A DNA stretch of 64,000 nucleotides from the NCBI GenBank assembly GCA_001299455.1, contig CYUK01000003.1, positions 1,178,001-1,242,000 of the forward strand, in the 5' to 3' direction. Shown here one piece after another: positions 45,072 to 54,624 of this stretch. The position numbers and the translations under genes are program-made. Below the pieces are notes generated by a model. The model was not told where the DNA came from, made no database searches, and worked only from the letters and a program-made list of their open reading frames with translations. This DNA comes from Clostridiales bacterium SIT11. Lineage in GTDB: Bacteria > Bacillota > Clostridia > Tissierellales > Peptoniphilaceae. Positions within the stretch are counted from its first letter, which is position 1. Each line of letters begins with the position of its first letter.

Positions 45072-45199
45072 TAGAAATTATCAAGAGAGGTGGAGGGACT
45101 GGCCCTATGAAGCCCAGCAACCTACAGATGTGTGGTGCTAATTCCAGCGGCATGACCGATAGATGATTACTCTACTCTCCATGCTGGAGAGTTTTTTTA
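45072..45199 (+). ncRNA. SAM-I riboswitch (S-box) with terminator
   Basis: Contains the S-box conserved blocks ATCAAGAGAGGTGGAGGGA (45080-45098), GAAGCCC.GCAACC and GGTGCTAATTCC, closed by ATTATC/GATAGATGAT pairing. The expression platform is the terminator ACTCTCC-ATGCT-GGAGAGT plus seven T residues (45174-45198). S-adenosylmethionine binding would favour termination and shut off metNIQ when methionine is plentiful. Confidence 0.95.
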
Positions 45200-45216
45200 T
45201 TATAGAAAGGAATACC

Positions 45217-46227
45217 ATGATTGAAGTCTCTCATCTAGTGAAAGAGTTCCAAGTGGATGGCCAGACTTTTCGGGCTGTTGACGATGTGAGCTTTCATGTA
45301 GAGAAGGGGGAAATATACGGAATTATAGGTTTATCCGGGGCAGGGAAGTCCACCTTGGTCCGGTGTATCAACCGGTTGGAAGAACCCACTGCAGGGACCA
45401 TCCTCATTGACGGGGTGGATATTTGTAGCCTGTCCAAAAAGGACCTCCTGGCCCAGCGCAAGGATATCGGGATGATTTTCCAACATTTTAACCTCTTCGC
45501 TCAAAAAACTGTCTTTGAAAATATTGCCTATCCCTTGGAAATTCAAAATTGGCCCAAGGAAAAAATTAAGGCCCGGGTGGAAGAACTCCTAGACTTTATT
45601 GACTTAAAGGCCAAGAGGACCTCCTATCCCAGCTCTCTGTCTGGAGGGCAAAAGCAAAGGGTCGCCATAGCCAGAGCCCTGGCCACCAGTCCAAAAATTC
45701 TCTTAAGTGATGAAGGAACCTCGGCCCTGGACCCCATTAACACCCGTCAGGTCATTGAAACCTTGAAAAAAACTGTGGCAGACCTTGGGACTACTATTGT
45801 TTTGATTACCCACCAAATGGAAGTGGCCAAGGATATTTGCGACCGGATTGCTGTTATGGAAAAGGGGCGGATTATTGAAGAAAATACTGTGGAAGAACTC
45901 TTCCGGGCCCCTAAGACCAAGCAAACCCAGTCCTTTATTTCTTCCTTGAGAGAAACCACTTCCATGGAAGAAGTAGATCCCCAAGACTTTAAGGGGACAG
46001 TCCTCCGCTTAAGTTATGGAGACCAAACAGTGGACAAGCCCATTCTTTCCAACTGCATTAAAAAATATGGCCTAGATGTCAACCTAATTTCAGGAAATAT
46101 TAACCGCCTGGACAAGGGCAAGGACATTGGCTATATGCATGTTGAACTCCAAGGAGATGATGAAGGTGTGGCCAAGGCCATTGCCTATCTTAAGGACCAA
46201 GGGGTCCATGTGGAGGTGGTTTCATGA
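45217..46227 (+). CDS. metN: methionine ABC transporter ATPase MetN
   Basis: 336 residues from ATG 45217, preceded by AGAAAGGAATACC; upstream in-frame codons run back into the riboswitch and are not used. Walker A GLSGAGKST, signature LSGGQKQR, Walker B LLSDEGTSALDP (Gly in place of Pro after Glu is unusual but seen in the family), and a C-terminal NIL regulatory domain (about 250-336) that binds methionine. Coupled to metI by an ATGA overlap. Confidence 0.95.
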   Translation: MIEVSHLVKEFQVDGQTFRAVDDVSFHVEKGEIYGIIGLSGAGKSTLVRCINRLEEPTAGTILIDGVDICSLSKKDLLAQRKDIGMIFQHFNLFAQKTVFENIAYPLEIQNWPKEKIKARVEELLDFIDLKAKRTSYPSSLSGGQKQRVAIARALATSPKILLSDEGTSALDPINTRQVIETLKKTVADLGTTIVLITHQMEVAKDICDRIAVMEKGRIIEENTVEELFRAPKTKQTQSFISSLRETTSMEEVDPQDFKGTVLRLSYGDQTVDKPILSNCIKKYGLDVNLISGNINRLDKGKDIGYMHVELQGDDEGVAKAIAYLKDQGVHVEVVS

Positions 46228-46877
46228 TGGAAAAATTTATGACCATTGTGGTCCCTTCCATTCCAGATACCCTCTATATGGTCTTCTTTTCATCCCTCTT
46301 TTCCATGGTCCTAGGGATTCCCCTGGCTCTGATTTTAACAGTAACAAGACCGGGAGGTTTAAACCCCAAGGCCAAGACCTATCAAGTGTTAGATACTATC
46401 ATTAACACCCTTCGGTCCTTTCCCTTTGTCATTTTAATTATGGTAGTCTACCCCCTATCCACCCTCATTGTGGGACGGTCTATAGGACCTACAGCCGCCA
46501 TTGTTCCCTTGACTGTGGCAGCGGCCCCCTTTGTGGCCCGGATTATGGAAGGGGTCTTCCTGGAAATTGATGACGGCCTTATTGAAGCCGCCCGAGCCAT
46601 GGGATCTACCAACAAGCAAATTATTCGGAAAGTGATTTTACCGGAGTCTCTTCCAGCCATGATTAATGCCATGACCATGACCATTATTAATATTATTGGT
46701 TATTCTGCCATGGCCGGCATGCTAGGCGGTGGCGGCCTGGGAGAAGTGGCCACCCGCTATGGCCACTACCGTAACGAGCTAGACGTTCTTTGGATGAGCG
46801 TCCTCTGTATTATTCTTATTGTGCAAATTGTTCAGTGGGTTGGAAACCGACTGACCATGAAGACAAATAAAAAGTAA
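46224..46877 (+). CDS. metI: methionine ABC transporter permease MetI
   Basis: 217 residues with five membrane helices and the EAA loop EAARAMGSTNKQIIRKVILPES, then MLGGGGLGE. It forms the channel of the MetNIQ importer for methionine and its derivatives. ATG 46224 or the adjacent 46227 may be the start; GGAGGT lies seven to ten bases upstream. Followed by metQ after 12 bases. Confidence 0.94.
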   Translation: MMEKFMTIVVPSIPDTLYMVFFSSLFSMVLGIPLALILTVTRPGGLNPKAKTYQVLDTIINTLRSFPFVILIMVVYPLSTLIVGRSIGPTAAIVPLTVAAAPFVARIMEGVFLEIDDGLIEAARAMGSTNKQIIRKVILPESLPAMINAMTMTIINIIGYSAMAGMLGGGGLGEVATRYGHYRNELDVLWMSVLCIILIVQIVQWVGNRLTMKTNKK

Positions 46878-46889
46878 AGGAGAATGTAA

Positions 46890-47729
46890 ATGAAAAAATA
46901 TTTCTTAGCAGGTCTTTTGTCCCTCCTCTTGGTTTTAACCGCTTGTGGAAACAAGACCGATAACAAGGCAGCGACAAATGACCCAGGTAAGGCAGAAACA
47001 GTGGAAGAAGACAACACAATTAATATTGGTGTCAGCCCTGTTCCCCATGAAGAAATTATCAAGGCCCTAGAACCTGAATTTAAGAAGGAAGGCCTGGACG
47101 TGAAAGTAACCACCTTTGATGACTATGTCATTCCCAACATGGCCCTGGACCAAGGAGACTTGGATGCCAACTTCTTCCAACACAAGCCCTATTTAGATGA
47201 CTTTGTCAAGGAACGTGGCGTGAAACTTGTCAGCCTTGGAGCAGTTCATCTAGAACCTATTGGCTTTTATTCTGATAAGGTAAAAAGTGTAGACGACCTA
47301 AAAGATGGGGACGAAATTTTAATTCCCAACGACGCCACCAATGGTGGACGGGCCCTCTTGCTCTTGGCCAAGGCTGGAGTTATCAAGGTCAATGACCCAG
47401 AAAACTTAAACATTACAGAAAAAGATATTACAGAAAATCCAAAGAACTTAAAGTTCACAGCCCTAGACGCCCCCTCTATTCCAAGATCCTACAAGGATGT
47501 GGCTGGAGCAGTTATTAATTCCAACTACGCCCTAGGAGCTGGCTTAAATCCCTTAAAAGATAGTCTTTTAATCGAAGACAAGGATTCTCCCTATGCCAAT
47601 ATTGTGGCTGTCCGCCAAGGGGAAGAAAATAAGGAAAAATTCAAGAAATTTATGAAGGTCCTTAATTCTGAAGCCTGCCGTAAATTTATTGAAGAAAAAT
47701 ACGAAGGAAGTATTTTACCATCCTTCTAA
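46890..47729 (+). CDS. metQ: methionine-binding lipoprotein MetQ
   Basis: 279 residues. A signal peptide ends in VLTAC (lipid-anchored Cys), a short linker follows, then the NLPA/MetQ fold with NIGVSPVPHEEI, QHKPYLDDF and the FTALDAPSIPRS ligand-pocket region. It delivers methionine to MetNI. Last gene of the SAM-riboswitch operon. Confidence 0.95.
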   Translation: MKKYFLAGLLSLLLVLTACGNKTDNKAATNDPGKAETVEEDNTINIGVSPVPHEEIIKALEPEFKKEGLDVKVTTFDDYVIPNMALDQGDLDANFFQHKPYLDDFVKERGVKLVSLGAVHLEPIGFYSDKVKSVDDLKDGDEILIPNDATNGGRALLLLAKAGVIKVNDPENLNITEKDITENPKNLKFTALDAPSIPRSYKDVAGAVINSNYALGAGLNPLKDSLLIEDKDSPYANIVAVRQGEENKEKFKKFMKVLNSEACRKFIEEKYEGSILPSF

Positions 47730-47733
47730 AATC

Positions 47734-47759
47734 AAAAGGCCCCTTAGGGGTCTTTTTTT
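47734..47759 (+). terminator. intrinsic terminator after metQ
   Basis: AAAAGGCCCC pairs with GGGGTCTTTT around TTA, with seven T residues. Confidence 0.88.
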
Positions 47760-47772
47760 GAAAGGAGGTCCT

Positions 47773-48441
47773 ATGGACCAGGTACCAGGAACAGATTATC
47801 AAATTGTCCAGGGAGAGGGAGCCCTCTCCTATAGCGTAGACAGCTTATTTTTATCCTATTTTGCGAGGCCTAAGGGCCAGGTCCTGGACCTAGGTTGTGG
47901 GCCGGGCATTCTTTTTTTCCGTCTCCTAGGAAAGGGGGCCATGACAGGCTATACAGGAATAGATACCAATCCCCAGGCCCTGGATTATTTTAAGAAAAGT
48001 TTGGAAGAAAATTCCCTTCCCTATAGGCCGGACCTTAGGCTGGAAGATGTGGGAGCTTTAAGTGTTCATGGCCATTATGATACAGTCATCACCAATCCGC
48101 CCTATTTTACAGGCAAGCTCCAGGGCAAAGACCCGGGGAAAAACCAGGCCAAGCACCAGGGTCCCCAAGTCCTGGACCTTTTTATTGAAAGAGGGGCCTA
48201 TAGTTTAAAGCCTTTAGGATTTTTCTATATGGTTCTGCCTGTAGACCGGCTGGTGGACGGTCTGGTCCTCATGCGGAGTCATGGTCTGGAGCCAAAGCGG
48301 GCTCAGACTCTGGCAAAGAAGGAAGGCAAGGGTCCCCATTGGATTGCCCTAGAGGGAAGAAAGGGAGCCAGGCCGGGGCTTCAAATGGACCAGGCCCTCT
48401 TTTTAGACCGGGACTATGACTGGATTTATTCTATGAAATGA
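47773..48441 (+). CDS. tRNA1(Val) adenine-N6 methyltransferase-like protein
   Basis: 222 residues from ATG 47773, immediately after AAAGGAGGTCCT; a longer reading from 47689 crosses the metQ terminator and is rejected. SAM-binding motif VLDLGCGPGILF and the amino-methylase catalytic motif NPPYF (near residue 105) identify an N6-adenine methylase of the TrmN6/YabB type. YabB-rsmI adjacency is common in Firmicutes, which supports the call. Confidence 0.87.
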   Translation: MDQVPGTDYQIVQGEGALSYSVDSLFLSYFARPKGQVLDLGCGPGILFFRLLGKGAMTGYTGIDTNPQALDYFKKSLEENSLPYRPDLRLEDVGALSVHGHYDTVITNPPYFTGKLQGKDPGKNQAKHQGPQVLDLFIERGAYSLKPLGFFYMVLPVDRLVDGLVLMRSHGLEPKRAQTLAKKEGKGPHWIALEGRKGARPGLQMDQALFLDRDYDWIYSMK

Positions 48442-48479
48442 ATCTGGGTCTATGATAAAATAAAGGAAAGGAGGGGACC

Positions 48480-49280
48480 ATGCTCTATATTGTACCAACC
48501 CCCATTGGGAACCTGGAAGACATGACCTATCGGGGGGTTCAAGTCTTAAAGTCTGTGGATAAAATTTGCTGTGAAGACACCAGAACCAGCCAAGTTCTAC
48601 TGGACCACTATGGAATTGAAACGCCTAGGATGGCCTACCATAAATTTAATGAAGAAAAAGTCCAGGGAAAAATCCTGGACCTCCTGCGGGAGGGAAGGGA
48701 CCTGGCTGTGATTTCCGATGCGGGTATGCCGGGGATCCAAGACCCTGGCCGGCGACTCATCCAGGCGGCCATTAGAGAGGGCCTGGACTATACGATTTTA
48801 CCAGGGCCCTCGGCTATGGTGACGGCCTTCATTGGGGCGGGCCTGGAAGAAGAAGGCTTTCTCTACTATGGGTTTTTGCCGGAAAAGCAGGGGAAGCGGA
48901 AAAAGGTCCTGGAAGACCTGAAAACCTGTCCCTATCCCCTGATTTTTTATGAAGCTCCCCATAGGATCTACAAGACCCTAGAAGACATGGAAGAAGTTTT
49001 AGGGAAAAGACGGGTCCACCTGGGCCGGGAACTGACCAAAAAGTTTGAAGAATACATTCACATGAACCTGGGGGAAGATTTGGAGAGTCAGGTCAAGGAC
49101 AAGGGAGAATTTGTCCTCATTGTGGAAGGGGGCAATCAAGAGGAAAAACCAGTGGATATTCGAAAGGAATTGGAAGACCGAATCCGCCAGGGAATGAAAA
49201 AATCTCAAGCTGTCAAGGATGTGGCCCAGTCCTTCCAAATCCAAAAAAACCAAGTTTACAAGGAAAGTTTGAAATTATGA
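48480..49280 (+). CDS. rsmI: 16S rRNA (cytidine-1402-2'-O)-methyltransferase
   Basis: 266 residues with MLYIVPTPIGNLEDMTYR at the N-terminus, CEDTRTSQVLLDHY, SDAGMPGIQDPG and the PGPSA motif of the tetrapyrrole-methylase fold. It adds the 2'-O methyl of m4Cm1402 in the ribosomal P site. GGAGGGGACC precedes the ATG. Its stop overlaps nurA. Confidence 0.95.
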   Translation: MLYIVPTPIGNLEDMTYRGVQVLKSVDKICCEDTRTSQVLLDHYGIETPRMAYHKFNEEKVQGKILDLLREGRDLAVISDAGMPGIQDPGRRLIQAAIREGLDYTILPGPSAMVTAFIGAGLEEEGFLYYGFLPEKQGKRKKVLEDLKTCPYPLIFYEAPHRIYKTLEDMEEVLGKRRVHLGRELTKKFEEYIHMNLGEDLESQVKDKGEFVLIVEGGNQEEKPVDIRKELEDRIRQGMKKSQAVKDVAQSFQIQKNQVYKESLKL

Positions 49281-50227
49281 ACCGAGACCATAGCTTTGCC
49301 GATAAAATTTCCGGCTTAAACCAAGTCCTGAGGGAAAAGTATGCCTCCATCCAAGCCTGGACCAAGGAGGGCTTTCGCCAGTACATTGAAGACCAGGCCG
49401 GTCCTATAAAAAAACTTCGGAAACTCTCTCCGGAAGAACTGGAAGCCTTTGGAATTGTTGTGGGCCTGGACGGGTCTGTCAACAAGCTAGGCGGAGCCTA
49501 CCCCCACTATGTGGAGCTCTACCGGGGACTGGCCCTCTCTACCCGTCACGGCTACCAAACGAGTCTGGAAGAAATTTACACTCCCCTCTTGGAGGAAAGA
49601 GAAGAAAGCGACCAGGAAGAAGAGGAAGAAGGTGGAGACGACCGGAAGCGCCGTCTGGCAGAAATTGAAATGAAGACGGCTATTGCCTATATGAAGGCCC
49701 ACCCGGCCCACTACCTGATGATGGATGGCGGCCTCATCCGCTACCGGGTCTATACAGACCTTTGGGAAGAATTTACCAAGACGGCCCTGGAAAAAAATGT
49801 CATTACTTTTGGGGTCATCAAGGACATTAAAACCTCTGTCCTGGGCCAGGGAGAAGAAACCAAGGGCCTCTATGACAGGGAACTCCTCTTTGGAAAGCTG
49901 GACTATGGGGATGTGATTTACATTGACGAGGAAAAAAATAAGAAGGTCCCCAGTGGCCTGACTTCGGCTTTTTTAAAGACCTCCAAGGACATCCAGGTGG
50001 TGGGCCTGGACCTTTTAAAGGACCAGGAAGAGGAATTGGAAAATGTGTGTAACCTGGTTTTTAGCCTAACCCCCAGCCAGGGCCGGGGCGTCCCCCTGTG
50101 GATTGACATTGTGGACCATGAAGTAAAAATTACAGATGACCAAATGCGGGCCCTCTTTCAATCCTACATGGACAGGGACCTGTTTGAACGCCTCTTTGTG
50201 TCGGAAAGAGACTTACGGAGAATGTGA
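49277..50227 (+). CDS. nurA: NurA-domain nuclease
   Basis: 316 residues with the NurA catalytic layout: VVGLDGSVNK near residue 65 (first metal Asp), an acidic insert around 115-130, HYLMMDGGLIRY near 155 and a C-terminal WIDIVDHEV segment. NurA is a 5'-3' exonuclease/endonuclease that works with the HerA translocase in end resection. A HerA-type ATPase gene follows within eight bases, the classical pairing. Mre11-Rad50, its usual partners in archaea, are absent from the window. It overlaps rsmI by four bases. Confidence 0.85.
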   Translation: MNRDHSFADKISGLNQVLREKYASIQAWTKEGFRQYIEDQAGPIKKLRKLSPEELEAFGIVVGLDGSVNKLGGAYPHYVELYRGLALSTRHGYQTSLEEIYTPLLEEREESDQEEEEEGGDDRKRRLAEIEMKTAIAYMKAHPAHYLMMDGGLIRYRVYTDLWEEFTKTALEKNVITFGVIKDIKTSVLGQGEETKGLYDRELLFGKLDYGDVIYIDEEKNKKVPSGLTSAFLKTSKDIQVVGLDLLKDQEEELENVCNLVFSLTPSQGRGVPLWIDIVDHEVKITDDQMRALFQSYMDRDLFERLFVSERDLRRM

Positions 50228-50234
50228 GGGAAAT

Positions 50235-52067
50235 ATGCAAGTCGTTGGAATAACAACACAACAAGAAGTGACTATAGGAAGCAAGGATCGAAATTTTCGG
50301 ATTAATGAAATGCTCATGATCCAGGACGGCGTCATGGGGGACCTCTTGGCTGAAGTAGTAGAAACAAAAACCTTTAACCGGTTTATCCCCTTGGATATTG
50401 GGGGAGATTTTGTAGATGCTTCGGTCTTGGAATCCCTCAAGGCCATGGGCTACGATGTAGAAGATGAAACCATCTACATTGCCAAGGCCCGCCTTTTTGA
50501 AGAAGCCACCTATCCTGTCCTCACAGGAAGTATGGTCCGGACGCCAAATTTTGATGAAATAAAAAAAGTCCTCCTTCAAACTAAGGCGGAGGAAGGCCTG
50601 GTTCTGGGATCTATCCGGAATACAGATGTCATTTACAAGGAAGCGGAAGAAGACTATAAAAACCTCTTTCAATCCCTGGAAGGAGGCTTAAAGGACCAGG
50701 AAGACCTGCCCTTTATCTTGGACGTCCGATCCATGCACCAGTACCCTCATATTGGGATTTTCGGAGGGTCCGGGTCTGGAAAGAGCTTTGGCCTCCGGGT
50801 CCTCCTGGAAGAATTGATGAAAAAATCTATCCCCACAGTGGTCTTGGACCCCCACTATGAAATGGACTTTGCCAATGCTTCCACGTCTAGCTTTGGAAAA
50901 ACCTATGGAGACAAGTTTGTGAAACTCCAAATTGGAGAAGAAGTGGGGATTAAGTTTGAGCACCTAAGTGTAGGGGACATTAACCACCTTTTAGGAGCTG
51001 TGAGTCCCCTAACCGACTCCATGAAAAATGTGGTGGCGGCTATTTATACCAAGGGCAACAACTACCCAAGCTTCCTGGAAAGAGTGGATGCCATCTTGGC
51101 TGTAGGGGACAAGGGGGGAGAAAAGAAGTTTCAAGCAGAAATGGACTATGCTTCTCCCGATAAGCAAAGGATTATGGACCGGCAGTTAAAAATCTTCCAA
51201 GACCTGGGACAAAATTTGCCCTTGGAATCTGTTCGAGGGATTTCCTGGCGGGCAGCCAGCCTCCACAGGGAAGGCCTCTTTAACAAGGACATCCTTCCTG
51301 TGACCCAAAACCTCCTCCAGGGGAAATTAGTCGTCATCCAATCCAGCATGCGGACCCTTCAAATGTTTTCTACCTACCTGGTCCGGACCCTATACAATAA
51401 AAGACGGACCTACCGGGACGACCACCTTCGGGGGATTCCCTCAGACTATTTTCCTCCCTTCTTTATTGTCAATGACGAAGCCCACAACTTCGCCCCCAAG
51501 GGCCTGGATTCTCCCACCAAGTCCGCCCTCCGGGAAATTGCCCAAGAAGGCCGGAAGTACGGGGTCTTCTTAGTTATGGCCACCCAAAGGCCAACTCTCC
51601 TGGACGAGACCATTACGGCTCAATTAAACTCCAAGTTTATCTTTCGGACCGTTCGGGCCTCGGACATTGACACCATCAGGGAAGAAACAGACCTGACAGG
51701 AGAAGAGGCCCACCGCCTCCCCTACCTGCGGACAGGAGACGTCTTTATTTCTTCCGCCCAAGTGGGCCGGACCACCTTTGTCCGGATTCGCTGTGCAGAA
51801 ACCACCTCTCCCCACAGTGAAAACCCCTTTGATGAACTGGTCCAACAAAAGGAAGACCATCACCAGGACCTCCTAAGGGACCTGGAAAAATACTTCCCCA
51901 TTACAGACAGCAAGCTCCTTACCATTATTAAGAGCCTGTCCAAGGAAGGGAAGGACTACAGCTACGAGAGTCTAAAGGCCTCCCTAAAGTCCATGGCAGA
52001 AGAAGGTGTCATTGAAAAGAAAGAGGGCTTTATTGGCGGTCAGGAATACCATTTAAAGGAAAAATAG
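50235..52067 (+). CDS. herA: HerA-like DNA translocase ATPase
   Basis: 610 residues from ATG 50235 (GTGAGGG upstream); a longer frame from 50136 lies within nurA. An N-terminal HAS-barrel-like region (about 1-150), Walker A GGSGSGKS (177-184), Walker B IVNDEAHNFAP, the ATQRPTLLDETI sensor segment, and an arginine-finger-like FIFRTVRASD. It is a hexameric FtsK/HerA-superfamily pump that feeds DNA to NurA. Base composition matches the core genome, so it is not obviously acquired. Confidence 0.87.
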   Translation: MQVVGITTQQEVTIGSKDRNFRINEMLMIQDGVMGDLLAEVVETKTFNRFIPLDIGGDFVDASVLESLKAMGYDVEDETIYIAKARLFEEATYPVLTGSMVRTPNFDEIKKVLLQTKAEEGLVLGSIRNTDVIYKEAEEDYKNLFQSLEGGLKDQEDLPFILDVRSMHQYPHIGIFGGSGSGKSFGLRVLLEELMKKSIPTVVLDPHYEMDFANASTSSFGKTYGDKFVKLQIGEEVGIKFEHLSVGDINHLLGAVSPLTDSMKNVVAAIYTKGNNYPSFLERVDAILAVGDKGGEKKFQAEMDYASPDKQRIMDRQLKIFQDLGQNLPLESVRGISWRAASLHREGLFNKDILPVTQNLLQGKLVVIQSSMRTLQMFSTYLVRTLYNKRRTYRDDHLRGIPSDYFPPFFIVNDEAHNFAPKGLDSPTKSALREIAQEGRKYGVFLVMATQRPTLLDETITAQLNSKFIFRTVRASDIDTIREETDLTGEEAHRLPYLRTGDVFISSAQVGRTTFVRIRCAETTSPHSENPFDELVQQKEDHHQDLLRDLEKYFPITDSKLLTIIKSLSKEGKDYSYESLKASLKSMAEEGVIEKKEGFIGGQEYHLKEK

Positions 52068-52072
52068 CAGAG

Positions 52073-52109
52073 AAAAAGCAGGAGGATTTATGAGTCCACC
52101 TGCTTTTTT
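52073..52109. terminator. bidirectional terminator between herA and the XRE-cupin gene
   Basis: AAAAGCAGG (52074-52082) pairs with CCTGCTTTT (52099-52107), serving both converging genes. Confidence 0.8.
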
Positions 52110-52121
52110 AAGTAAGAAATT

Positions 52122-52679
52122 TTAATAGGATGGCGGGGTCATTGCCCAAATAGAAACACAATCCTCGTCATCGTAATTTAAGTAGGCATGGGGATGCTTA
52201 CTTTCGAAATAAAAACTATCGCCCTCATAGAGCTCGTACCGTTCATCCTCCACCAGCATGGTTAAATGCCCCTGGATAATATAGCCACATTCCTCACCTT
52301 CATGGGAAGACATGATAATTTCCTTAGAGTCATCATGCTTGCTAATTAACATAAGGTCCATTTCAATTAACCGGTGGTCTGTAGGAGACAACATTTCCGA
52401 AATCCGAAAATGGGTTTGTTGAACGATTTCCTTCCGGCTATCCTTGCGGATGACCACAGGATTTTCCTTGGCAAATTCATCATCAAAAAATTCCCCCATA
52501 GTGGAATCTAATGATTGAACAATCCGGCACATGGCATTAACTGAAGGAGACACCAGGTCCCGTTCAATTTGACTGATAAGGCCAGTGGACAAGTCCGATT
52601 TTTCTGCCAATTCCTTAATACTCATATTTTTGCTCTTACGTAGGACGCGAATCTTATTGCCTGTAAACTTTGAAGCCAT
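52122..52679 (-). CDS. XRE-family regulator with cupin domain
   Basis: 185 residues from ATG 52679, preceded by AGGAGG; GTG 52685 would overlap that site. An N-terminal Cro/C1 helix-turn-helix (MSIKELAEKSDLSTGLISQIER) and a C-terminal cupin (about 110-180, HEGEECGYIIQG ... GDSFYFESKHPHAY) match the PuuR/YdcN-type regulators that sense amines, amino acids or related small molecules. The effector and target are unknown; it is divergent from guaA. TATAAT on the minus strand lies at 52700-52705. Confidence 0.85.
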   Translation of the reverse strand: MASKFTGNKIRVLRKSKNMSIKELAEKSDLSTGLISQIERDLVSPSVNAMCRIVQSLDSTMGEFFDDEFAKENPVVIRKDSRKEIVQQTHFRISEMLSPTDHRLIEMDLMLISKHDDSKEIIMSSHEGEECGYIIQGHLTMLVEDERYELYEGDSFYFESKHPHAYLNYDDEDCVSIWAMTPPSY

Positions 52680-52865
52680 AGACACCTCCTATAAATTTTA
52701 TTATAGCACAATAGGGGGAAAAAACCATGAATTATTTAAAATATTTAAGTATTTCATCAACTTCCTAAGGACGATGGAGGACAATTTGGAAAAGCTTTTC
52801 TATAAAAAGAAGCGGGAAGAAGCCTATTTTTCAAGATAAAACTGGAACTAAGAGACCTCTTCCAG

Positions 52866-52871
52866 TATAAT
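52866..52871 (+). promoter_or_regulatory. -10 element of guaA
   Basis: TATAAT 25 bases before guaA. The -35 region (TGGAAC) is poor. No purine riboswitch or PurR-box was recognised in the 217-base gap; a 52585-52839 frame crossing this gap is not a credible gene. Confidence 0.45.
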
Positions 52872-52896
52872 AAAGGAAGGAAAAGGGGGAGAGAAC

Positions 52897-54420
52897 ATGG
52901 AAGAAGTGCTCATTATAGATTTTGGCGGACAGTATAATCAATTAATTGCCCGTAGAGTCCGGGACCTACACGTGTATTGTGAAGTGGTCCCCTACAAAAA
53001 AGTAGATAAATATCTAGAAAAGAAAGAACCCAAAGGAATCATCTTTACAGGAGGTCCAAACTCCGTTTATGTGGAAGATGCCCCGAAAATTGACAAAAAA
53101 ATTTATGACCTAGGCGTGCCCATCCTGGGCCTCTGCTATGGGATGCAAAGAATGGCCCTGGACCTAGGAGGAAGAGTAGAGCGGTCCAAGAGCCGGGAAT
53201 TTGGAAAAACCACCACCCGTTTTGACCGGTCCTGCCCCCTCTTTGAGGGCGTAGAAGATTCCATCACCTGGATGAGCCACCAAGACCTGGTGACTGACCT
53301 GCCCCAAGGCTTTGAAAAAGTATCCTCAACAGATGCCACAGAAAACACAGCCATTGCCAATAAAGAAAAGAACCTCTATGGCGTCCAATTTCATCCCGAA
53401 GTCAACCATACAGAAAAGGGACAAGATATTTTAAAGAACTTCCTTTACAAGATTTGTAAATTGGAAGGAAGCTGGACCATGGAAAAATATGCCAAGACAG
53501 CCATCCAAGCCATCCGGGACCAAGTCGGCCAAGGAAAAGTCCTCCTAGCCCTGTCTGGAGGCGTGGATTCCTCTGTTTGTGCCAAACTTTTGGAAAAAGC
53601 CATTGGAGACCAGCTCACCTGTATCTTTGTTGACCACGGCCTCATGCGGAAAAACGAAGGAGACCAAGTGGAAGCCGCCTTTAAGGACAGCAAGCTCCAC
53701 TTTATCCGGGTCAATGCAGAAGACCGATTTTTAAAGAAACTTGACGGCGTGACCGATCCCGAAAAGAAGCGGAAAATTATTGGAGAAGAATTCATCCGGG
53801 TCTTTGAAGAAGAAGGCCGAAAGATTGGGTCTGTGGACTACCTGGCCCAAGGAACCATCTATCCCGATGTCATTGAATCCGGCTCAGGAGATGCCGCCGT
53901 CATTAAATCCCACCACAATGTGGGAGGCCTGCCAGAAGTTGTAGACTTTAAGGGCCTTGTAGAACCCCTAAGACAACTCTTTAAAGACGAAGTCCGGGAA
54001 TTAGGTCAAGAATTAGGCCTGGCCGACTATCTTGTCTGGCGGCAACCCTTCCCTGGACCAGGACTAGGCATTCGGGTCATGGGAGAAATTACCAAGGAAA
54101 AACTGGACATCCTAAGAGATGCCGACGCCATTTACCGGGAAGAAATTGCCAAGGCCGGCCTGGATAAATCCATTAATCAATACTTTGCCGTCCTGACCAA
54201 CAACCGGACCGTCGGCGTGATGGGCGACTACCGGACCTATGACTACACCCTGGCCCTGCGAGCCGTCAAAACCACAGACTTTATGACCGCCGACTGGGCA
54301 AAAATTCCCTATGAAGTCCTGGAAAAAGCCTCCAGCCGGATTGTAGGCGAAGTAGACCATATTAACCGGATTGTCTATGATATTACAAGTAAGCCGCCGG
54401 CAACCATTGAATGGGAATAA
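52897..54420 (+). CDS. guaA: GMP synthase (glutamine-hydrolysing)
   Basis: 507 residues: class I glutamine amidotransferase domain with Cys80 in ILGLCYGMQ and FHPEVNHT near 167, ATP pyrophosphatase domain with ALSGGVDSS, and the C-terminal dimerisation domain ending in the EWE tail (KPPATIEWE). It converts XMP to GMP. The last twelve bases (54409-54420) are the first bases of a direct repeat that recurs at 59415, so the 3' end of guaA is the insertion point of the AT-rich element downstream. The reading frame is intact. Confidence 0.97.
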   Translation: MEEVLIIDFGGQYNQLIARRVRDLHVYCEVVPYKKVDKYLEKKEPKGIIFTGGPNSVYVEDAPKIDKKIYDLGVPILGLCYGMQRMALDLGGRVERSKSREFGKTTTRFDRSCPLFEGVEDSITWMSHQDLVTDLPQGFEKVSSTDATENTAIANKEKNLYGVQFHPEVNHTEKGQDILKNFLYKICKLEGSWTMEKYAKTAIQAIRDQVGQGKVLLALSGGVDSSVCAKLLEKAIGDQLTCIFVDHGLMRKNEGDQVEAAFKDSKLHFIRVNAEDRFLKKLDGVTDPEKKRKIIGEEFIRVFEEEGRKIGSVDYLAQGTIYPDVIESGSGDAAVIKSHHNVGGLPEVVDFKGLVEPLRQLFKDEVRELGQELGLADYLVWRQPFPGPGLGIRVMGEITKEKLDILRDADAIYREEIAKAGLDKSINQYFAVLTNNRTVGVMGDYRTYDYTLALRAVKTTDFMTADWAKIPYEVLEKASSRIVGEVDHINRIVYDITSKPPATIEWE

Positions 54421-54548
54421 TCGCAAAATTTTCTAAAATGGTTTAATTCCAAGCTATAGAGAGAATGAAAAATGGCTACTGGGACTCAAATGGTACTGGA
54501 AGTAAAAAAGAATAAATTGAATAATAGTTCCAAGTGGTTTATATTTGG
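54409..54548 (+). repeat. left copy of 140-bp direct repeat (attL-like)
   Basis: Begins with the last codons of guaA. The first 29 bases are identical to 59415-59443, and a 40-base block (54484-54523) also recurs unchanged at the same offset in the right copy, with scattered mismatches elsewhere. Confidence 0.85.
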
Positions 54549-54559
54549 ACAAAAAATTA

Positions 54560-54590
54560 GATCATAACTTAAGTGTTATGGTCTTTTTTA
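54560..54590 (+). terminator. intrinsic terminator at the island start
   Basis: GATCATAAC (54560-54568) pairs with GTTATGGTC (54575-54583), followed by six T residues. It can end the guaA transcript inside the island. Confidence 0.75.
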
Positions 54591-54624
54591 TTTGATAGGT
54601 TATACACTTAAAGGCGACATCTAG

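Noticed and set aside
47689-47772. N-terminal extension of the adenine-N6 methyltransferase
   Set aside because: It crosses the end of metQ and its terminator; ATG 47773 has an ideal ribosome site and gives the family-typical start.
50130-50672. 180-residue minus-strand frame
   Set aside because: Antisense of the nurA/herA junction; both sense genes have clear motifs.
52585-52839. 84-residue plus-strand frame between the XRE-cupin gene and guaA
   Set aside because: Mostly antisense of the regulator, with low-complexity tail and no family; the gap holds two divergent promoters.
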